From Deltaproteobacteria bacterium (lineage in GTDB: Bacteria; Desulfobacterota; Desulfobulbia; Desulfobulbales; VMSU01): a DNA stretch of 32,360 nt. Where the stretch lies: the NCBI GenBank assembly GCA_021789795.1, contig JAJYJA010000003.1:1-32360 (forward strand). Direction: 5' to 3'. Positions 26,268-32,360 of this stretch are shown one piece after another (within the stretch, counting starts at the first letter, position 1; every line of letters starts with the position of its first letter). A program made the translations under genes and the position numbers. Under the pieces are notes generated by a model, which saw only the letters and a program-made list of their open reading frames with translations, did not search any database and was not told the DNA's origin.

Positions 26268-29200
26268 CTACTCCGCCGCCACCGCCAGCTCGATCGCCAC
26301 CCGGCGGGCATTCAACCCCGACTCGCCCGGGCCGGTCACCTGGGGCTCGGCCCGGCGCAACTGGTTGTCCGCCACCCCCTGATCGAGCAGGAAGCTTGCG
26401 ACCGCCTGCCCCCGGCGCCCGGCCAGGGCCATCAGCGCCTCGTCCGCCCTGGCCGCCGCCTCCCCCGATGCCCGGCTCAAGGCCCTGAGGTCGGAGAGCC
26501 GGTCGGCAGAGGCTGAAAGCCGCGCCGCCAGCAAGGGCCGCCCTTGCAGCACCACCGCCAGTCGCCGCAAGCCGTCCTCGGCGGCGGCGGGAACCCTGGC
26601 CGAACCAGGGGCGAAGGCCACCGCCTCCGGCAAGGGCCGGCCCTCGCCCAACAGCCGCTCCGGCGACACCGCCGCCTTTAAGAGCACCTGATTTAAGTAG
26701 TTACGCAAGCCCTCCTGATAGGTGAAGCCGGCGTCGATCCGCCCGTCGATGGGGACGGTAAAGGCGATTTTCCCGCCCGCGTCCTGCATCGCCGCCTGGG
26801 CCAGGGGTAAGTTCCGCCAGGCCGAACCTAGGGATCTGATCGCCTCCGCCGCCAGGGGCCGGCCAAGTTTCAACCCCGCCAGGACGAACTGGGCCTGATC
26901 GTGAAGCTGGTTATCGGCCAGGGTCAGACGGTTGGCAAAATCCAGCCGCCCCCCCTGGACGGTGAACCCCCAGCTCGGCTCCAGGGCCGGGGCCAAGGAG
27001 GTCAAGGGCAGGCCCTTTAGGCTTACGCCCAAGGTCAGGCCCGGCGGATCGGTGAAGGGCGACAGAGTCCCCTGCGCGGCAAACTCGGCCGCGCCCTCCA
27101 CCTCCCCCGCCAGGGAAAAGGGGAGTCCCTGTCCCCGAACGGCCAGGCAGTCGGCAAACGAGCCGCTAAGCTTGCGGGTGGTGAGCATCAGGCCCGGAGG
27201 GCCGGGGAAGTCGTAGATCAGGGTCCCGTCACTAAGCTCGATCCGCTTAACCGCCACCCGGGCCGGGGCGCCGCTCTCGACCGGCGCCCAGCCGGGCTGC
27301 CAGAGGGTGGGGAAACGGGGCATGGCCCGGTCACTCGCGGTGATCTGCAACGAGGGGCCGTCAAGGGTCAACTTGTCCAGGGAAAAGGAAAGGGGTCTTA
27401 AGACGAGCGCCGTACCCTCGCCCCGCACCTGCCGACAACTAAAGGGCGGGGCCGCGAGATCGGTGATCGTCCACCCGCCCTGGTAGTTAAGGCTGGGCAG
27501 GCTCAAGACCCCGTCCACGGCCAGCCGTCCCTGCATCGGCAGGGCGAAGTAGCGGCTTAAGACCGGCGCGAAGTCGGAGAGGGGCAGGTCGCTGGCCTGC
27601 AGGTTCAAACGGGCGGCAAAGGGAGAAAGGGTGAAGCTGCCCGAGCCCTGCACCGGCCACTGGTCGTCCAGCATCGCCGCCACGGTGAAGCCGTGGGCCC
27701 GTCCGGCCTCCAGGCCGTCCACCTTGAGATCGAGCCGCGCCAGGTTAAGCTCGATGTCCGGCGGCCCCTGGTTGATCAGCCGCAGGCTGGAGTTTTCCAG
27801 CGTCAGGCCGCTGATGGTCACCTCCGGGGCAGACGGGCCAACCGCCGTCTGGCCGGACGCCGCAGGCCCCCAAAACCCCCTGATTCCGCCATCATCGCTC
27901 TGCCGCCGCACCACCAAGGCGGCCTGCTCCAGATGTACCCGGCCCAGGTTCAACCCCCGGTCGGCCAGGGAAAAGGAGCCCTGTTCGCTCTGCCACACCG
28001 GCACCGCCAGCCGCTGGCCGCCCTCTTCCAGCACCAGGTCCTTCGCCTGGACGCTTAAGGGGGCGAGGCTTAAGGCCAGTTGCCGTCCCCCCTCCCGCCC
28101 CAAGGTGAAGTTGGCCTGCAACTGCTCGACCGTGCCCCCCGCCACCGGCAGGGCCAGGCCCGCCGCCTGCCCCAGATCCCGCAACTCGCCCTGGCCCATG
28201 CCGCTGATCACCGCCAGGCCCTTGACCGCGAAGGGATCGGTGATGGCGCTGCCCTGGAGATTCAAGCCGCAGCCCGAGGCGTCATGGCCGGTCAGGGAGA
28301 AGAGCACCTGGGCCGGGACGCCCTGGCCGCCGGCGGCAGGGCCGGACACGTCCAGCGACAGGTCGATGGCCTGCCAGTCGCGTGACTGCTCGGCGCTGGC
28401 GGCCAGGGTCCGGATATCGCCCTGGCTGACCCGCAGGTGATCGATGGCCGGCCGGGCCGCGCCCTCTCCGGCGGCGGGCCCCAGCAGCACCCCGACGATA
28501 TCCCGCCAAGGCGGGCCGCCCTCCGCCTGGCGCTGCCAGAAGGGTTGATTCAAGGAGACCTCCTCGGCGTGGAAGCGCCCGCCGAAGGGGGCCAGCCAGC
28601 CCCGCACCCGCCCCGACTCAAGATGGAGCTGCCCCCAAGGGCCATCGATCTGCGCCGAGCGCAGGGCCGCCGAGCCGGCCAGCCGCAGACCCGCCTGGTC
28701 CCGGGCGTCGTAGGTCAGGGTCAGGTCGAGGTCGGCCCGGCCACTCACCGCCTGGATGCCCAGCCGGGCGGGCAGGTAACCGGCGTAGGCGGTCAGATCG
28801 AGGTCAGTCATCTTGAGGTTCAAGGTGGCGGCCACCGGCCCCTGGCCCAGACGGGCCTGACCGCGCATCTCGATGGGGGCGCCGTCCACCAGGGCCCGGA
28901 AGCTGGGGGCGAGCCCCCCCTCCTGGTAATCGATGTTGGCCAGCACCGGCAGGCTCAAGTCCAGATCGCGCACGGTATGGGTCTTGCCGGAGGGCAGGTC
29001 GTCGTAGATCAGCTCGCCATGGTCGAGGGCGAGGTTGTTCAAGGAGTAGCGCCGGGACCAGAAGGCCGCCAGCCGGCCCAAGAGGGCGAGGACGGGGGGA
29101 AAATCCCCGACCGTCAGGCTCTGGGTGTTGAAACGCTGGTCCTGGCCTCGCACCAGGTGCAGGAAGGGCCGGTCAAGGGTGAGCTCCCGGCAGACCACCG

Positions 29201-29648
29201 CCCGCTCGACCAGCGAGCGCATCACCGCCAGCCTGACCGTGAGCCGGGAAAAGGAGAGAATCGGGTCCACCTTGTCGGCGGGGTCGGAGAGCCGGGGGCC
29301 AACGATGCCGTTATTCAAGGTGAGCCGCAGGGAGAGGGGATCGAACTCCGCCAGCCCGATGGTGACCGGACGATCAAGACGCCGGCCCAGGGCCTGGGGA
29401 ACCGTAACCCGCAGCAGGTAGGGAACGAGCAGGTAGCCTAAAAAGAGGTAGAGCAGAAGCCCACCGGCCAGGAGGCGAGGCGCCCAGCGCCGAAGCCCGG
29501 GCAGGAGGGAAGGCCGGGGCAGCGGCGGACGCGGCCCGGGCGGCGGCCCGACCCCCCGACCCTCCGCCGCCGGCCGCGGGCCCACTACGGGCTCGGGCCT
29601 GGCGATGGTGATCTCCCCGAACGGATCCGGTGTCTGACGCTGGCGCAT
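26268..29648 (-). CDS. DUF748 (AsmA-like) large envelope protein
   Basis: 1126 aa; single N-terminal TM (LLAGGLLLYLFLGYLLVPYLL); VTIGLAEFDPLSLRLTLNNG; repetitive beta-rich body and OmpA-like C-terminus (LRRLAVVLQGRPLLAARLSASAD). Confidence 0.8.
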   Translation of the reverse strand: MRQRQTPDPFGEITIARPEPVVGPRPAAEGRGVGPPPGPRPPLPRPSLLPGLRRWAPRLLAGGLLLYLFLGYLLVPYLLRVTVPQALGRRLDRPVTIGLAEFDPLSLRLTLNNGIVGPRLSDPADKVDPILSFSRLTVRLAVMRSLVERAVVCRELTLDRPFLHLVRGQDQRFNTQSLTVGDFPPVLALLGRLAAFWSRRYSLNNLALDHGELIYDDLPSGKTHTVRDLDLSLPVLANIDYQEGGLAPSFRALVDGAPIEMRGQARLGQGPVAATLNLKMTDLDLTAYAGYLPARLGIQAVSGRADLDLTLTYDARDQAGLRLAGSAALRSAQIDGPWGQLHLESGRVRGWLAPFGGRFHAEEVSLNQPFWQRQAEGGPPWRDIVGVLLGPAAGEGAARPAIDHLRVSQGDIRTLAASAEQSRDWQAIDLSLDVSGPAAGGQGVPAQVLFSLTGHDASGCGLNLQGSAITDPFAVKGLAVISGMGQGELRDLGQAAGLALPVAGGTVEQLQANFTLGREGGRQLALSLAPLSVQAKDLVLEEGGQRLAVPVWQSEQGSFSLADRGLNLGRVHLEQAALVVRRQSDDGGIRGFWGPAASGQTAVGPSAPEVTISGLTLENSSLRLINQGPPDIELNLARLDLKVDGLEAGRAHGFTVAAMLDDQWPVQGSGSFTLSPFAARLNLQASDLPLSDFAPVLSRYFALPMQGRLAVDGVLSLPSLNYQGGWTITDLAAPPFSCRQVRGEGTALVLRPLSFSLDKLTLDGPSLQITASDRAMPRFPTLWQPGWAPVESGAPARVAVKRIELSDGTLIYDFPGPPGLMLTTRKLSGSFADCLAVRGQGLPFSLAGEVEGAAEFAAQGTLSPFTDPPGLTLGVSLKGLPLTSLAPALEPSWGFTVQGGRLDFANRLTLADNQLHDQAQFVLAGLKLGRPLAAEAIRSLGSAWRNLPLAQAAMQDAGGKIAFTVPIDGRIDAGFTYQEGLRNYLNQVLLKAAVSPERLLGEGRPLPEAVAFAPGSARVPAAAEDGLRRLAVVLQGRPLLAARLSASADRLSDLRALSRASGEAAARADEALMALAGRRGQAVASFLLDQGVADNQLRRAEPQVTGPGESGLNARRVAIELAVAAE

Positions 29649-29789
29649 GGCTCTATCCGGCCTTTTTTACGTTGTCTTGCGATGCGGGCCATGATACCTT
29701 GCAAGGTCAACGAAATCAACACGATATTCCCCCGTTTCCCTCCCCGGCACCTCGGCCCTCCAGAGGGCCGCCAGCAAGCGAGGCTTAAC

Positions 29790-30518
29790 ATGCGGCTCAG
29801 CCAATACCCACGGGCAGTTACGGTCCTGATCGCCACCCCGATCCTCACCGGCATCACCAGTCTCGCCGCCATCCTGCTCATCGTCGGCTGCCGGCTCTCC
29901 GCCATCAAGGCCCAGATCCTGCCCCAACTCTGGGCCCGGGCCATCTGCCGGCTGGCCGGGGCGCGGGTGAAGGTGCTGGGCAGGGAGGGGCTCGACCCCA
30001 GCCAGAGCTACATCTTCGCCGCCAACCACCAAAGCCAGTTCGACATCTTCGCCCTCCAGGGCTATCTGGGGATCGACTTCCGCTGGCTGGCCAAGAAGGA
30101 GCTGTTCGCGGTGCCCGTCTTCGGGCGGGGGATGAGGCTGGCGGGGTATATCCCGGTGGATCGCTCCCGGGGGCGGCAGGCCTTGCAGAGCCTAAACGAG
30201 GCGGCGGAGCGGATCGCCGGCGGCACCTCGGTGATCATCTTCCCGGAAGGCACCCGCAGCCCGGACGGCCAGATCCATCCGTTCAAGAGCGGGGCCATGA
30301 TGCTGGCCATCAAGGCCGGGGTGCCCATCGTGCCGGTGGCCATCATCGGCACCCACGAGGTCCTGGCCAAGGGCCGGCTGCTGGCCCAGTCCGGGCCGGT
30401 GACCATCCGCCTGGGCCGGCCCCTCGACATCTCGCGCTTCAAGGCCGGGGACAGACAGGAGCTGGCGGGTCTCATCCAGGCCGAGGTGACGGCCCTCTTC
30501 GATCAGGGCCAGGCCTAG
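29790..30518 (+). CDS. plsC: 1-acyl-sn-glycerol-3-phosphate acyltransferase (PlsC-like)
   Basis: NHQSQFD (NHxxxxD), FPEGTRSPDGQIHPFKSGA; start chosen at MRLSQYPRAVTVL rather than the track's 29682. Confidence 0.87.
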   Translation: MRLSQYPRAVTVLIATPILTGITSLAAILLIVGCRLSAIKAQILPQLWARAICRLAGARVKVLGREGLDPSQSYIFAANHQSQFDIFALQGYLGIDFRWLAKKELFAVPVFGRGMRLAGYIPVDRSRGRQALQSLNEAAERIAGGTSVIIFPEGTRSPDGQIHPFKSGAMMLAIKAGVPIVPVAIIGTHEVLAKGRLLAQSGPVTIRLGRPLDISRFKAGDRQELAGLIQAEVTALFDQGQA

Positions 30519-31444
30519 CACCCGCCGGCGTCCAACAACCGCAAGCGTCCGGAATCACTGTCCATCATCACCGGCAGGCCGATCGGCAACAGGATGTTAC
30601 GGGGGCCGTGGCCGACCGGGAAGTTGGCCCACACCGGCACCAAATGGCGGGTCAAGGCCAGCACCCGCCGCCAGATCAACTCCAGATCGGCGATGGTCTG
30701 GCCGTCTCCTCCCAAAAATTCCCCGAGGATAACCCCGGCGATCCGGTCGAGCCGCCCGGAGAGGCCAAGCTGGGTAAGCATCCGATCCAGCCGGTAGGCC
30801 GGCTCGTTGATGTCCTCAAGCAGCAGGATGGCCCCGGTCAGCTCCGGCTCGTAGGGGGTGGCCAGCAGGTGGACGAGGCAGGTCAGGTTGCCGCCCAGGA
30901 GCGGCCCCTGGGCCCGGCCAGGGCGCAGCACCTCCAGACCCTTAAGCGGCGGGGGCTGATCGGCGTTGGGGGCCAGGGCGTTTAAGGCGTCGAGCAGGGC
31001 CGGACGGCCATCGCGGGCCAGGGTGGAGAGCAGGGGGCCGTGGTAGGTGACCAGCCCCGTCCGCCGGGAGATGGCGTTGAGCAGGGTGGTGAGATCGGAA
31101 AAACCTAGCAGTATCTTTGGCTTTCTGGCAATAAGATCGAAGTCTAGCCCGGAGAGCAACCGGGCGCAGCCGTAGCCGCCCCGCACCGCCAGGATGGCCT
31201 TGACCTGGTCATCGTCCCACAGCCGGTGCAGCTCGGCCAGCCGCCGCTCGTCCGTGCCGGCCAGGTAGGCCTCCCGATGGTCGAGATCAGGGGCGTATTT
31301 CAACTTGAGCCCCGCCCCCTCAAGCAGCTCGATCCCCTGACGCAAGACCTCGGGGGCGATGGGCCCGGCAGGGGCGGCCAGACCCAGAACGTCTCCGGGC
31401 CGCAGGCGGGGCGGGAGGATGGGGCGTTTAGCTTCGGAGCTCAT
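30515..31444 (-). CDS. LD-carboxypeptidase (peptidase S66 family)
   Basis: LRPGDVLGLAAPAGPI; ILAVRGGYGCARLL; KILLGFSDLTTLLNAI; YHGPLL. Confidence 0.9.
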   Translation of the reverse strand: MSSEAKRPILPPRLRPGDVLGLAAPAGPIAPEVLRQGIELLEGAGLKLKYAPDLDHREAYLAGTDERRLAELHRLWDDDQVKAILAVRGGYGCARLLSGLDFDLIARKPKILLGFSDLTTLLNAISRRTGLVTYHGPLLSTLARDGRPALLDALNALAPNADQPPPLKGLEVLRPGRAQGPLLGGNLTCLVHLLATPYEPELTGAILLLEDINEPAYRLDRMLTQLGLSGRLDRIAGVILGEFLGGDGQTIADLELIWRRVLALTRHLVPVWANFPVGHGPRNILLPIGLPVMMDSDSGRLRLLDAGGC

Positions 31445-32195
31445 GGAGCAGACGCAGTCCTTCCAGGGTCAGCCAGGGCTCGATGGCCGTAAGCGACGGG
31501 GCGTAAGGGGCGATCAGCTCCGCCATGCCGCCGGTGGCGATAACCTTGGGGTTCTGGGGGGCGAAGCGCTCCCGCATCCGGGCGATCAGCCCCTCCACCA
31601 GACCGCCGTAGCCGTAGAGGATACCGGACTGGATGGCGGTGACGGTATTGGTGCCGATGACCGGCGGCGGGGAGACGTTGATGTCCACCCGAGGCAGGCG
31701 GGCCGTCCGGCTGCCCAGGGCCTCGATGGCGATCCCCAGGCCGGGGGCGATGGCCCCACCCAGATACTCGCCCCGGGCCGAGACGCAATCGAAGGTGATG
31801 GCGGTGCCGAAATCGACGACAATCAAGGCCTGGCGATGACGGTGGTAAGCGGCCACGGCGTTGACGATCCGGTCGGCCCCCAGCTCGGCGGGGTTGTCGA
31901 TTAGGATCGGCATCCCGGCGGGGGTCTGATGGTCAACCAAGAGCGGCGACAGGCCCAGGTCACGGCAGGCGGCCAGCCAGTTACCGTTTACCTGCGGCAC
32001 CACGCTGGCCAGGATCGCCCCGGCCAGGTCTGCGGGGGACAGCCCCCCCATCCCGAACAGGCCGCGCAGGTTCAGGGCGATCTCGTCTCCGGTCTGATTG
32101 CGGTTGCTGGTGAGGCGCCAGTGGTGGACAAGCGCCTGGCCGGCAAAGACGCCGATCACGGTGTGGCTGTTGCCGATGTCGATGGCGAGAAGCAT
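31428..32195 (-). CDS. coaX: Type III pantothenate kinase
   Basis: MLLAIDIGNSHTVIGVF; GADRIVNAVAAYH; LIVVDFGTAITFDCVSARGEYLGGAIAPG. Confidence 0.95.
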   Translation of the reverse strand: MLLAIDIGNSHTVIGVFAGQALVHHWRLTSNRNQTGDEIALNLRGLFGMGGLSPADLAGAILASVVPQVNGNWLAACRDLGLSPLLVDHQTPAGMPILIDNPAELGADRIVNAVAAYHRHRQALIVVDFGTAITFDCVSARGEYLGGAIAPGLGIAIEALGSRTARLPRVDINVSPPPVIGTNTVTAIQSGILYGYGGLVEGLIARMRERFAPQNPKVIATGGMAELIAPYAPSLTAIEPWLTLEGLRLLHELRS

Positions 32196-32235
32196 GGGGG
32201 CGGAAGGGTCTGGTTGTTTGTTGTGGATAAAGGCT

Positions 32236-32360
32236 GATGGCGTCGCAAAAAGACCGATCTACTGCGGCGCGTGGCGGTTTGGCTCGTTCGGCATACCATC
32301 TGTATGGCCTCACTCGCCAAACACACCCCGCGCCTTGTATATCGGCCCTTTTGCTTAGCC
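32236..32360 (-). mobile_element. MITE-like element, copy 3, truncated by the window edge
   Basis: GATGGCGTCGCAAAAAGACCGATCTACTGCGG...; reverse complement identical to 14986-15110 over all 125 visible bases. Confidence 0.8.

Noticed and set aside
28437-29441. 334-aa plus-strand ORF opposite DUF748
   Set aside because: Composition typical of the antisense of a GC-rich gene; DUF748 on the minus strand explains the region.
1-32360. CRISPR arrays, tRNA or rRNA genes
   Set aside because: No regularly spaced direct repeats and no recognisable tRNA/rRNA segments seen on reading.

Overview
This 32.4 kb window is GC-rich bacterial DNA. The gene families suggest a Desulfobacterota or Desulfuromonadales-like organism, but that is inference. 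It holds two RND efflux systems: a partial adaptor plus permease at 1-4060, and TolC, adaptor and permease on the minus strand at 17203-22958. A copper-type P1B ATPase/YHS/NDH-2 cassette lies between degraded IS3 and ISL3 transposase remnants (about 4136-9757). A secreted beta-helix/carboxypeptidase-regulatory-like cluster follows. Next is a RiPP locus with an SbtA-like precursor and a SPASM radical SAM maturase (15154-17198). A minus-strand operon at 23240-26194 encodes ArsR, an unknown protein, a thioredoxin-like protein, DsrE and an SQR-like oxidoreductase. The right end carries DUF748, plsC, LD-carboxypeptidase and coaX genes. Most notable findings: (1) two adjacent ORFs in the ArsR/DsrE/SQR operon are each broken by one in-frame TGA, with coding continuing in frame on both sides. 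Both are followed by hairpins with AGGT-containing apical loops at bSECIS-compatible distance, so they are candidate selenoproteins that a standard ORF caller would miss. (2) A MITE-like family has GATGnnnTCGC terminal inverted repeats and about 7-bp target-site duplications. It is present in at least three places, one of them nested, always just upstream of a start codon. One copy landed exactly in an overlapping stop/start junction and its duplication rebuilt both signals. (3) The RiPP precursor is unusually long and Met-rich, and a strong hairpin separates it from its maturase. All product names come from reading the sequence; no database search was run.
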